Shown: piece after piece, positions 49,121-57,503 of the stretch | Layout: each line of letters begins with the position of its first letter | Position numbering within the stretch: the first letter of the stretch is position 1 | Assembly: GCA_049970695.1 (NCBI GenBank) | Contig: JBMFML010000002.1 | Span: 119,864-183,863, forward strand | DNA length: 64,000 bases | Reading direction: 5' to 3' | From: UBA285 sp049970695 | GTDB taxonomy: Archaea; Thermoproteota; Thermoprotei_A; Sulfolobales; Desulfurococcaceae | The notes under the pieces: generated by a model | What the model was told of the DNA's origin: nothing | The model's input: the letters and a program-made list of their open reading frames with translations, nothing else | Database searches by the model: none | Made by a program: the position numbers and the translations under genes

Positions 49121-50783
49121 TCTTCCTCGCCCTAAGCGCTAATTGCTCGAGCGAGGTCTTTGCGAGAACCTGCCCACTCGCCGACTTGATTACAACGAGC
49201 CTGTCCGTGCAGGAGAAGCACGGATCTATACTCGCAATAGTCAGGGGCGCGTCTGCTAGCGGCTGATCCTTTAGCATGACCTTGAGTGCCGGTATGTTGC
49301 TGTACGTTGGTGCTCGAACCCTCCACCTATAAGGCCTCCCCCTGCCTGTCATGACGAAGTGTATGTCGCCGCCGCGCGGGGCCTCCACGACCTGCACTCC
49401 AATCCTACCTTCGGGTATTTCAAAGTCCGTTAACCTAATGGGGCCTTGCGGGAGCTTGTCGAGCAGCTGCTCAATTATGCGTATAGACTCGAAAACCTCG
49501 TCTATTCTGACAAGAGCTCTTGCCAAGTTGTCGCCCTCGGTGTAGACCGGCACTCTAAAGGAAGCGTGCATGTAAGCAGCGTATGGTAGATCCCTTCTAG
49601 CGTCTCTGTCAATGCCAGAAGCCCTTGCAACGGGTCCCTCGACTGAGAGCTTAACTGCGTCTTCCTTTAGCAGCAGTCCAGTCCCAGTCAGCCTCTTCTT
49701 TACTTGTGGAACGCTCAAGGCCACTTCTACGAATTGCTTGAACTCTTTTTCCAGTTCTCTGAGGCCTTCGAGGACTTTCTGCTTCTTCTCCTCGTTAATG
49801 TCCTTTCTAACGCCCCCGACGAGGTTTATTCCATAAGTCTTCCTGCTGCCAGTTAAGAGCTCTGCTAAGTACATTACGCGCTCTCTAATACGCCAAACAT
49901 GCATGAAGCCTGCATCGTAGCCTACTAGGTGAAACGCCACGCCTAGCCATAGCAAGTGGCTGTGAATTCTCTCTACTTCGAGCACTATACTTCTTATAAA
50001 CTGTGCTCTCTCTGGGACCTCGAGCTTAGCTGCTTTTTCGACAGCTAGTGCATAGCAAGTAGAGTGCTCAAAACCACATATTCCGCAGATTCTCTCCGCG
50101 AGGAAGTTCACCTGCTGGTAGTTCATCCTGCTCTCTGCAAGCTTCTCTATACCCCTATGGACGTGAAAGCCCCTGTACTTGACATCTACTACTCTTTCGC
50201 CTTCAACGTAGAGCTCAAAGTACTCGGGCTCGTGTAGTGCTGGGTGGTAGGGCCCAATGGGCACTACCCCGACTTCCGCTTCAGCCGCGAGTCTCTCGCT
50301 AACTGCCCTGATTTGAGGCCTGTAGTTGTATGGCACGTCTTTTCTAAGTGGGTGCAGGCCTTCGGGCCACTCTGGTGGCAGGACTAGCCTGTAGTTCGTT
50401 CTACCCGTGAACTCTATGCCTAGGAGATCTCTTGCCTCCATTTCACACCAATCCGCGGCCGGAACAGCACTTACAATGCTTGGAGCCACCGGATTGTCGC
50501 CTTCTAGGTATGTTTTCAAAACGACGTAGAGGCCCAGCCTGTCGTCTGTAAATAAGTGCGCTAGGGAGAAGTGCCCGTTAAGAGGCCTCTCGTCTACTCC
50601 AACACAAACTCTGAACGTGCAGTTGAGAGAGTTGAATATCTCCGATGCCAAATCGACCAGCTTGTCGCGCGGGGCAATTATAAAGACGGTGTCGCCGTCA
50701 GCGTAAAACTCAGCACCGTGTTTTTGAGCAAGAAAGTAGTACTTGCTGAGCTTTTCGGGCACTTCTTTACTAAGCACGCGCAC
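49113..50783 (-). CDS. group 4 [NiFe] hydrogenase large subunit fused to a NuoC-like domain
   Basis: A 556-residue fusion as in HycE. Residues 1-150 form the NuoC-like domain (ADWCEMEARDLLGIEFTGR, LPPEWPEGLHPLRKDVPY). The NuoD-like part carries the two Ni-Fe ligand motifs: RICGICGFEHSTC near residue 230 and IDPCFSCTDR near 523. Both CxxC pairs are intact, so it should be a working hydrogenase rather than one of the Mbs/Mbx or complex I relatives that lost them. It overlaps the NuoH-like gene by 14 bases. Confidence 0.95.
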   Translation of the reverse strand: MRVLSKEVPEKLSKYYFLAQKHGAEFYADGDTVFIIAPRDKLVDLASEIFNSLNCTFRVCVGVDERPLNGHFSLAHLFTDDRLGLYVVLKTYLEGDNPVAPSIVSAVPAADWCEMEARDLLGIEFTGRTNYRLVLPPEWPEGLHPLRKDVPYNYRPQIRAVSERLAAEAEVGVVPIGPYHPALHEPEYFELYVEGERVVDVKYRGFHVHRGIEKLAESRMNYQQVNFLAERICGICGFEHSTCYALAVEKAAKLEVPERAQFIRSIVLEVERIHSHLLWLGVAFHLVGYDAGFMHVWRIRERVMYLAELLTGSRKTYGINLVGGVRKDINEEKKQKVLEGLRELEKEFKQFVEVALSVPQVKKRLTGTGLLLKEDAVKLSVEGPVARASGIDRDARRDLPYAAYMHASFRVPVYTEGDNLARALVRIDEVFESIRIIEQLLDKLPQGPIRLTDFEIPEGRIGVQVVEAPRGGDIHFVMTGRGRPYRWRVRAPTYSNIPALKVMLKDQPLADAPLTIASIDPCFSCTDRLVVIKSASGQVLAKTSLEQLALRARKNA

Positions 50784-51663
50784 CCACCAATAACGCTGTT
50801 ATAATTAGTGCCATTAGAGCAATATAAGCCCTAGCCAGCGAGAGGGGACCAACATCAACCCTCGTTCTACCAAGCACGACCGAGATGGCAGCAAACACCA
50901 CCCACATCAAGACCATTAGGGCGTGGGCAAGCAGCACAGTAGCCGCTCCACTACTAATCGCCGCTACTATTACGGCCACGGCTAGCGCCTTAGCAACTGC
51001 CCTCTTCAAGAGTAGCGAGTAGATGTTCGCTGCTAGGAGGGGCCCACTAAACTCTACTAAAACGCCTGAGGCGAGCTCGGGCTCCGCTTCTGCTATATCA
51101 AATGGGGTCCTCTCCGTGGTTACGTAGCTTGATAAAAGTAGCAGCAAGAGTGCTGATGCTACTACCACAGCTCGCCAGGGGGGTGCAGGGACGAGACTTG
51201 AGCCGCCCACGCTGTTAGCTAAAATGGCTACAGAAAGCAGGAAAAAAGCCTCATTAACCAACGAGAGCACGACCCCTCTCCACGCCCCCATTTGGCTGAA
51301 GGGATTTGCCACGAGCAGTGGTATGGATATGTGAACAGAGGCAGATACGGCGAACATTGCTGCTGAGTAAAACAAGTAAGTGAGGTTATTGCTAGCCAAG
51401 TACGTGAATACGTAATACAGCGAAACAGCAGAGGAAACCATGCACGCAACTAGGCCTACAAGCACGTACGTACCCGCGTGCAGGGGCTTGTACTCCTTGG
51501 ATGCAAGCTTAAGCAAATCGTACAGAGTCTGAACTATTGGCGGACCTATTCTACTCTGCAGAGCTGCCTTGAGCTTTCTTTCAACTCCGTCCAGGATTAC
51601 CGGCATAAAGAGCCACAGAACCGTCGAGAGTATTGCCAGGCTCTCCACGTTCACAAGCTTCAC
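50770..51663 (-). CDS. hydrogenase membrane subunit (NuoH-like)
   Basis: A 297-residue membrane protein with about eight helices. VERKLKAALQSRIGPPIVQT near residue 25 and LYDLLKLASKEYKP are the NuoH/HycD signature, and TERTPFDIAEAEPELASG near 190 is the conserved acidic loop facing the catalytic arm. It couples the soluble arm to the ion pumps. The GTG at 51663 overlaps the stop of the small membrane gene (GTGA); upstream extension would run through that gene. Confidence 0.94.
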   Translation of the reverse strand: MKLVNVESLAILSTVLWLFMPVILDGVERKLKAALQSRIGPPIVQTLYDLLKLASKEYKPLHAGTYVLVGLVACMVSSAVSLYYVFTYLASNNLTYLFYSAAMFAVSASVHISIPLLVANPFSQMGAWRGVVLSLVNEAFFLLSVAILANSVGGSSLVPAPPWRAVVVASALLLLLLSSYVTTERTPFDIAEAEPELASGVLVEFSGPLLAANIYSLLLKRAVAKALAVAVIVAAISSGAATVLLAHALMVLMWVVFAAISVVLGRTRVDVGPLSLARAYIALMALIITALLVGARA

Positions 51664-51941
51664 CCAAGCATTAGTAGCGCTAGTAGAATAGCTATTGAAA
51701 TAACCCCAAACCATAGCGATGCGATAATCATGGACTCTATCATAGTAAGCTGCAGCTTATTGATAAACAATGCAAGCACTCTGAAAAGGCGGACTATTCT
51801 TGGAAACACAACATCACCGAGCCTGACCAATCTCTCGGCAACCATGCTTGCAGTCGACGCTTTAGCTCTGCGAGAGATTTCTTTTGTGGCATTTTCAATT
51901 AGTTTTTCAAACCACCTAAGAGCACTCCCCCTAGAGCTCAA
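51660..51941 (-). CDS. small hydrogenase membrane subunit
   Basis: A 93-residue protein with an amphipathic, arginine-rich N-terminal half (SALRWFEKLIENATKEISRR) and one strong membrane helix at the C-terminus (ESMIIASLWFGVISIAILLA). It sits between the NuoN-like and NuoH-like genes with four-base overlaps on both sides. Group 4 hydrogenases contain such small membrane subunits in this place; similarity to a named one is not obvious. Confidence 0.75.
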   Translation of the reverse strand: MSSRGSALRWFEKLIENATKEISRRAKASTASMVAERLVRLGDVVFPRIVRLFRVLALFINKLQLTMIESMIIASLWFGVISIAILLALLMLG

Positions 51942-53485
51942 GCCTCAACACCCGACAACCAGTACTTTATGTCTTCTCTCGGAGGCCCTCTGGCAATGGC
52001 CTCCTTCCAAATTGCATATGCGTATAGCAAAATTGTAGCGAAATATACTGTAAGTATTGAGGCGGCAACGTGGTAGTCTACTAAGTTGCGAGCTATGGCA
52101 TAGTAAAGCGCAGGTAGGGGCATCAATACGCTTAAGATGGATAGATACAGCTCAGAGAGCTTAACTTCCATGGCTATTGGCACGTACTTTGGTGCCACCC
52201 TTGGGATTCTCGATGTGTAGGCACTAATCAGCTTGGCGCTGTAGGCTATTGAAAAGACTATCGATACGGCGATTGCCGGCAGGACTGCAAGTGCGATGTT
52301 GCTTACTCCAAGCAGCACTATTCCCAGCACCACTAAGAGGACTTTAACGAAGAAGCCGGCCGATGGCGGCATTCCAAGCAAGTTCATGTACGTGGTAAAT
52401 GCACAGAAACTCAGTGCCCTAGATACGTAGTATAGGTAGCCGAGCCTGTAGACGTCGTAAGTGTTCGCAGCTTGGTAAATAAAGGCTGTATTTATGAATG
52501 CGAGAGACTTCACTACAATGTGGAAGGCTATAAGAGTTAGAAGCGCTGCATAGGCTAATTCAAGCCCCCACAGGGCACGTATGGAGCTGAGTACGACTAT
52601 TAAGCCGCCATAGCCTATGGAGCTATAAGCGAGAAGCCGCTTTAAGTTGCTCTGTAGTACTGCACCGAAAGAGCCGTAAATAGTGGAAATAACTCCCTGA
52701 GCTAGCAACATGTAGTAAGCCACTGGATCAAGTACAAAGAGCTTACTAGCGACAAGCAGTCCAAAAGCCCCCAGCTTGATTACAAGCCCGCTTAATATAG
52801 CGGAGATGTGCGTTGGCGCTTCACCGTGGACAATAGGTAACCACGTGTGCAGAGGAAACTGCCCCAGTTTAGTGGCCATACCAAAGGCAATTATGGCAGA
52901 CATAATGGGATCTAGGCCGAGCACTTCAGGAGGTTCAGAAAGTGGGGTGGTGAGGGCTTGGTAGAAGCCGAGTTTGTTTGCAAGGAGGGAGAACATCGTT
53001 AAAATAGCAACATCGCTCGGCGCGGCGCACATAGCGAGGTATGTCGCGGCAACTGGAATGTTCTCGGATCCGCGCTCAAGGGTTATTGCCGTGAAGGCTA
53101 CTAGGAGGTCTAGTAGAAACCAGTAAACTAGGAGCTCCACGAAGTAGCTGCTCGAGAATGTGAGTATGAGTAGTGCAAGCAAGTTGTCTACTACTACTTG
53201 GAAGTACCTTGAGAGCCCGTAAACAACTTTGTAGTAGCCCTCGGAGTGCAGGCTAATAGCAATTGCCACGAGACTCGACGTAACAACTAAGAGCACTTGA
53301 AAGTCTGGAAGCCTGAAGAGCCCTAATACCATGAAAGTAGCGGGGACACCTATGTAGCCTACTATTCTCAGTAATTTACTAAGCCTCGGGTATTTGTCAA
53401 TTATCACGGAAGACGACAGGATCGGTGTGTAGAGAGTAAGCGCGTATAGAACTTTAATGGTGTAGAGGTTCACGGATCGACGCAC
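51938..53485 (-). CDS. antiporter-like membrane subunit (NuoN/HyfB type), first of two
   Basis: A 515-residue protein with about 14 helices. MATKLGQFPLHTWLPIVHGE near residue 203 holds the conserved lysine and the H-x-W-L-P motif of Mrp/complex I antiporter-like subunits, and EAPTHISAILSGLVIKLGAF and LKRLLAYSSIGYGGLIVVL follow. LYKLLAYS-type motif and the broken helix suggest ion translocation. The end overlaps the small membrane gene by four bases; the start overlaps the second antiporter-like gene by 32 bases. Confidence 0.92.
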   Translation of the reverse strand: MRRSVNLYTIKVLYALTLYTPILSSSVIIDKYPRLSKLLRIVGYIGVPATFMVLGLFRLPDFQVLLVVTSSLVAIAISLHSEGYYKVVYGLSRYFQVVVDNLLALLILTFSSSYFVELLVYWFLLDLLVAFTAITLERGSENIPVAATYLAMCAAPSDVAILTMFSLLANKLGFYQALTTPLSEPPEVLGLDPIMSAIIAFGMATKLGQFPLHTWLPIVHGEAPTHISAILSGLVIKLGAFGLLVASKLFVLDPVAYYMLLAQGVISTIYGSFGAVLQSNLKRLLAYSSIGYGGLIVVLSSIRALWGLELAYAALLTLIAFHIVVKSLAFINTAFIYQAANTYDVYRLGYLYYVSRALSFCAFTTYMNLLGMPPSAGFFVKVLLVVLGIVLLGVSNIALAVLPAIAVSIVFSIAYSAKLISAYTSRIPRVAPKYVPIAMEVKLSELYLSILSVLMPLPALYYAIARNLVDYHVAASILTVYFATILLYAYAIWKEAIARGPPREDIKYWLSGVEA

Positions 53486-54944
53486 CTATTGTAGCTGCCT
53501 TAAAGTGCGAGTAAACAATGTACAGGGAGGCGAGCGCGAGGGGCGTCGTGATTGCTAAGAATACTCCAAGCCAACCACCGACGAGCGCGGCTACTATCAG
53601 GTTTGCGACTATGTTTGCGAGACCCATAGCCGTAACGAGGAACTGAGCGAATGCCGGTGCCCTCTTAGGCGTTAGTATAGATGCTGCTCTTTTCTCGCCG
53701 AAGTATATCCTCGAGTATTTTAGTGCTACTAGTGCCGATAAAGCAGCGTAGGTGGCTACCGAGGACAAAGCCAAGGCCAGTGCTAGAGTGTTTTCCTCGA
53801 ACACGGACACCGCTACGTATGCTGCAGATAGCTTCCAGGCAAATCCAATAGTGCCTGGAACACCTAAAAGCGAAAAGATGGCCAATAAGCCACCAAGCGA
53901 AGATGCGGGCAGAACTCCAATAATGCCTTTAATTCCATGAACGTACCTGCTTCCATACGAGGTCTCGACGAGCCCGGCTTCGCAAAACAGCGTTGTCTTG
54001 TAGGCGGCGTGTGCCAGTATGCCCTGCACGAGAAGGTACTTAGTTAAGTCGCTTGGATACGCGAGGTACATGCCAAAAACCACTGACATAAACCCGTTAG
54101 TTGCAATGGTAGAGTACGCTAGAAGCATTTTCACGTCGCGCTGCCTTGCTGCCATTATTCCACCATATGCCGTAGTCACTAAGCCCATGGCCATGAAAGC
54201 GCAGGCTAGAGGGACTCCGTAGCCTCTTGGAGGCGTTAGCTCGAAAGCCCTGTAAAGCCCGTAATAGCCTAGAGAGACCATTAAGCCACTCAGCGCGGCA
54301 GAACCTGGAGAAGGCGCGCTTGAGTGAGCGCCGGGAAGCCAGAAGTGCATAGGCACGTTAGCAGCCTTGGTAACAAATCCTAGCAAGATTAGTGGCAGCA
54401 GGAATAGCGGGGGCTCGCCGAGTGCCAGGATCCGCGTAAATGGAGTGATAAGTGCAGTATAGCCTAAGTTTGCGGTTGCAACAAGCATACTGAACGCTAT
54501 TAACGTGAAGACAGACAGCTCGTAAGTTAGCGTAGAGGTTAGGATAAAGCCGCGAGAAGACGTCAACGGCCCCTCAATTGAGTGTTCCTCGCCTTTTTTA
54601 ATTACCATGTAACCGAGGAACTCGGCAATAGTCCAAGTAGTTACTAGGAGTATGAAGCTTGGTGCTACGTATGTCGCTATGAGTGCGACTAAGAAGGAGT
54701 CTATTAAGTAGTGAAGCGTTTTTTCGTAGCCAGCCAACTCAGCATAGCTAATTGTGTAGAGCGATATGAGAAGGCACGTGACAGAGAAAAAGAGACCGAA
54801 AACTAGAGATAAGCGGTCTATGTAGCCTTGGAGGTATAAGAGATACGTTAAGAAGGCAAGTGAAGTGTAAATGAGGGTTTTGAAGGCCATTAGTGTTTTG
54901 TGATTTCTTGCTGCACTCTCGAGTGCTAGTTCTGGCACTGTCAT
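53454..54944 (-). CDS. antiporter-like membrane subunit (NuoL/M, MrpD type), second of two
   Basis: A 496-residue protein with about 13-14 helices. FVTKAANVPMHFWLPGAHSS near residue 195, APSPGSAALSGLMVSLGYYG and VKMLLAYSTIATNGFMSVVF are the antiporter-like signature. Two such subunits in one hydrogenase suggest pumping of H+ or Na+, as in larger group 4 enzymes. It starts with an ATG 17 bases after the polyferredoxin gene. Confidence 0.92.
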   Translation of the reverse strand: MTVPELALESAARNHKTLMAFKTLIYTSLAFLTYLLYLQGYIDRLSLVFGLFFSVTCLLISLYTISYAELAGYEKTLHYLIDSFLVALIATYVAPSFILLVTTWTIAEFLGYMVIKKGEEHSIEGPLTSSRGFILTSTLTYELSVFTLIAFSMLVATANLGYTALITPFTRILALGEPPLFLLPLILLGFVTKAANVPMHFWLPGAHSSAPSPGSAALSGLMVSLGYYGLYRAFELTPPRGYGVPLACAFMAMGLVTTAYGGIMAARQRDVKMLLAYSTIATNGFMSVVFGMYLAYPSDLTKYLLVQGILAHAAYKTTLFCEAGLVETSYGSRYVHGIKGIIGVLPASSLGGLLAIFSLLGVPGTIGFAWKLSAAYVAVSVFEENTLALALALSSVATYAALSALVALKYSRIYFGEKRAASILTPKRAPAFAQFLVTAMGLANIVANLIVAALVGGWLGVFLAITTPLALASLYIVYSHFKAATIGASIREPLHH

Positions 54945-54961
54945 GTTTTTAAAACCCAGTG

Positions 54962-55465
54962 CTAAACGCTTCTTTGAAACTCGAACTCGAACCTCGCCTT
55001 GGCCATGACTTCTGCCGTCTTCTTCTTAGTAAGCTGGAATACCACGGCGTCTTCGCCGTAGAGTATCGCGTTGGCTGGGCAAATGGCGCTGCACGCTGGC
55101 TCTAGGCCTTTTTCTCTCAGGTCGGCGCACAGGTCGCATTTAACGCACACTTTAGCGACGGGGTCTAGTTCTGGAATACCAAAGGGGCAGGCGTACAGGC
55201 ACGACATGCAGCCAATACACCTGCTGGATATGACGTACACCGCCCCTTGCCTATCTCTCGTCATAGCGCCTGTAGGACACACCTCTATGCAAGGAGCTCT
55301 TGCACAGTGTGCACAAGATACTGGGATGTCTAGTCCAATGCTGGTTCTGTAGACGACGATGAAGGGTCTTCCATGTAGAAACTCGCATACCGCTTCGCAG
55401 GAGCCGCAGCCTATGCAGGCTCCAAGGTCTATTACTCTGAGGTATCGGGGCCCAGGATTGCTCAT
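54962..55465 (-). CDS. polyferredoxin electron-transfer subunit (HydN/HycB-like)
   Basis: A 167-residue protein with four [4Fe-4S] binding groups: CIGCGSCEAVCEFLHG near residue 15, CAHCARAPCIEVCPTGAM near 50, CIGCMSCLYACPFGIPEL near 81 and CVKCDLCADLREKG then CSAICPANAILYG near 98-130. This is the electron-input subunit known from formate hydrogenlyases and molybdenum oxidoreductases. No formate dehydrogenase is present; the adjacent flavoprotein is the probable electron donor or acceptor. Confidence 0.93.
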   Translation of the reverse strand: MSNPGPRYLRVIDLGACIGCGSCEAVCEFLHGRPFIVVYRTSIGLDIPVSCAHCARAPCIEVCPTGAMTRDRQGAVYVISSRCIGCMSCLYACPFGIPELDPVAKVCVKCDLCADLREKGLEPACSAICPANAILYGEDAVVFQLTKKKTAEVMAKARFEFEFQRSV

Positions 55466-56557
55466 TTAAATCACCACTGCAACAGCGCTCTTGCCCTTCT
55501 TAGCCAGGAACCAGTTGTGCATGAAGCGGGCAGCAAATAGCCCGCTCTTAAGTGCGGGGCCTATTCTGCTCGGTCCGTGAACGACGTCTCCGGCTGCAAA
55601 AACCTTTGGGTTACCGGTTTGCATAATCTTGTTGACTTCAATGGTTCCGTGCTTCGATATGGCTATGCCGAGCTTGCTGGCAGCACTAGTTGATAGTGGC
55701 GGCGTGGCGCTTTCACCAGTCGCGAACACCACGAGGTCCGCCTCAATTGTGAACTCCTCGCCTGGTACAGGCACAGGTGCCGGTCTCCCAGTTTCATCAG
55801 GTGGACCAAGCCTCATTTTTTGAAAGCGCACTGCTCTCGCTGCCCCGTTTTCCACGATTACTTCTAGCGGTGATGCTAGTTCAATAAATGTTGCTCCATT
55901 TCTCTTGAGTTTCTCGATCTCGTAAATACCCGCTGGAGCTTCTTTTGCTGTTCTTCTGTAGACCACGTACGTCTCAGCTCCCTGCTTTAGCGCCCTCTCT
56001 GCGACATCTATTGCACTGTAGCCGGCGCCAATGACGACGACTTTTTTGGCGTGCCTAGGTTTTTTGCTCGAGTAGCCAAGCTCGTAGATCCTCCACTCGT
56101 AGAGGTACTCTAGTGCGGAGACTACTCCTTCGGATTTCACGCCAGGTATCTTGGGTACTTTAGAGGACCAGGTTCCAGTTGCTAAAAGCACCATGTCGTA
56201 GTTTCCAATGAGGTCTTCCAAGCTCACGTGCTTTTCGGCAAACACGTCTCCCTCTTCGTGCGCGGGCTCGCCCGCGTAGATTTTAGTCCTCAACACGAAC
56301 TTCACGCCAAACACTTCCTCGAGCCTCTTAACGCCATTTAGTACCCTCTCAGGAGGTATGCGCCATGGCGGTATTGCGAACAGCATTAGACCTCCTGGAA
56401 GTGGCTGCTTGTCGTAGACGTCAACTTCGTAGCCTTGACAAGCGAGGAACCCTGTTGCGCCCAGGCCTGCGGGACCGGCGCCCACCACGGCAACTCTCGC
56501 GTTTATAGGTGGGGGCTTTTCTCTGCACATAAAAGCAAAGTTCATGTAATTGCCCAC
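55466..56557 (-). CDS. GltD-like FAD/NAD(P) oxidoreductase heading the hydrogenase operon
   Basis: A 363-residue flavoprotein of the glutamate synthase small-subunit type. The FAD site VAVVGAGPAGLGATGFLACQ is near residue 23, with LPGGLMLFAIPPWRIPPERV behind it; the NAD(P) site KVVVIGAGYSAIDVAERAL is near 170, and VFAAGDVVHGPSRIGPALKS closes the FAD domain near 320. It is directly followed by the polyferredoxin gene (one base apart), so it probably exchanges electrons between NAD(P)H and the hydrogenase. The GTG start is 32 bases below the predicted transcript start and has an AGGTG site. Confidence 0.92.
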   Translation of the reverse strand: MGNYMNFAFMCREKPPPINARVAVVGAGPAGLGATGFLACQGYEVDVYDKQPLPGGLMLFAIPPWRIPPERVLNGVKRLEEVFGVKFVLRTKIYAGEPAHEEGDVFAEKHVSLEDLIGNYDMVLLATGTWSSKVPKIPGVKSEGVVSALEYLYEWRIYELGYSSKKPRHAKKVVVIGAGYSAIDVAERALKQGAETYVVYRRTAKEAPAGIYEIEKLKRNGATFIELASPLEVIVENGAARAVRFQKMRLGPPDETGRPAPVPVPGEEFTIEADLVVFATGESATPPLSTSAASKLGIAISKHGTIEVNKIMQTGNPKVFAAGDVVHGPSRIGPALKSGLFAARFMHNWFLAKKGKSAVAVVI

Positions 56558-56610
56558 AGCGTAAGCACCTGAGTGCGCTGGCCCTTTGCGCTACTATGTC
56601 GCACTAAGCC

Positions 56611-56620
56611 TTATATACTT
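56611..56620 (-). promoter_or_regulatory. TATA box of the hydrogenase operon
   Basis: Minus-strand AAGTATATAAGG is a strong TATA box that predicts a start near 56589, 32 bases upstream of the GltD-like start. The following ten genes have no other good promoter and mostly overlap, so it should drive the whole hydrogenase operon. Confidence 0.6.
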
Positions 56621-56773
56621 ACATGCAATTTACGTGCAAGTATTTACGTCCCACTTATGTATTGAAGACGTAATTATGCATGGAGAGCGCCGCTATTCAC
56701 GCCTATTAATCCCTAATCTTTTTTGCATGCACTATGAAAAGCGCGCAATGCCCCACAGCAAGGGGATCTTAAC

Positions 56774-57493
56774 TTGCCGAGGATAAAAGTGCTGTTTTTA
56801 GACGTTGATGGCACGCTGACCGAAAGCAGGGCCACTTATAGACTCAGTATAGAAGCTATGCAGGCCTTGAGAATGGCAGTAGAGAGAGGCGTTACTGTTG
56901 TCCTCGTGTCGAGCAACGCTCTTCCCATAGTTGTGGGGCTGTCTAGATACATGGGCTTAAATGGGCCGGCTATTGGTGAAAGCGGTTGCTTGGTTTACTT
57001 AGGTGGCGAACAAGTAGTACCGCTGGCAAGGAAGTCTGCAAGGGAGCCCTACGAGGCGCTCTTGAAGAACTATAGTATTTATGTCGAGAACTCTTGGCAA
57101 AACGCCTTCAGGCTCTACGAATACGCGCTAAAGCTCAAGAGCGCTTATAGAGGCGCGTGGAGAGAGGTGCTCGCAGAGCTGAAAGAGTACGTGGAAAGAG
57201 CGTTTCCCGGCTTCACGGTAGACTACAGCGGTTATGCCCTGCACGTGAGGCCTGCCGACGTGGACAAGAAAAAAGCCGTTAAGTACGTTCTCGAAGTACT
57301 TGGAGTAGACCCCAGCGAAGCAGCCGGCGTCGGCGACAGCTACATGGATGCCTCGTTTTTAAGCGAGCTCGGTCTCTCAGCAGCAGTTGCTAATGCCGAT
57401 GAAGAGCTAAAAAAGAGCGTCAAAGTGGTTTTAACAAAACCCAGTGGCCTAGGGGTAGCCGAGTTCGTAGAGCTCATCTTGTCCCAGCACTAG
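56774..57493 (+). CDS. phosphoglycolate phosphatase (archaeal HAD, SPP-like)
   Basis: A 239-residue HAD phosphatase. Motif I FLDVDGTLTESRATY is near residue 8, motif II VLVSSNALP near 45, and motif IV GVGDSYMDASFL near 190, with the large C2b-type cap (residues about 80-165) of archaeal phosphoglycolate and sucrose-phosphate phosphatase relatives. The TTG start is chosen because it gives the short lead into motif I. A TATA-like CCTATTAATCC at 56700-56710 lies upstream. It has no operon partner. Confidence 0.88.
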   Translation: MPRIKVLFLDVDGTLTESRATYRLSIEAMQALRMAVERGVTVVLVSSNALPIVVGLSRYMGLNGPAIGESGCLVYLGGEQVVPLARKSAREPYEALLKNYSIYVENSWQNAFRLYEYALKLKSAYRGAWREVLAELKEYVERAFPGFTVDYSGYALHVRPADVDKKKAVKYVLEVLGVDPSEAAGVGDSYMDASFLSELGLSAAVANADEELKKSVKVVLTKPSGLGVAEFVELILSQH

Positions 57494-57503
57494 CGGAGAA
57501 GCA

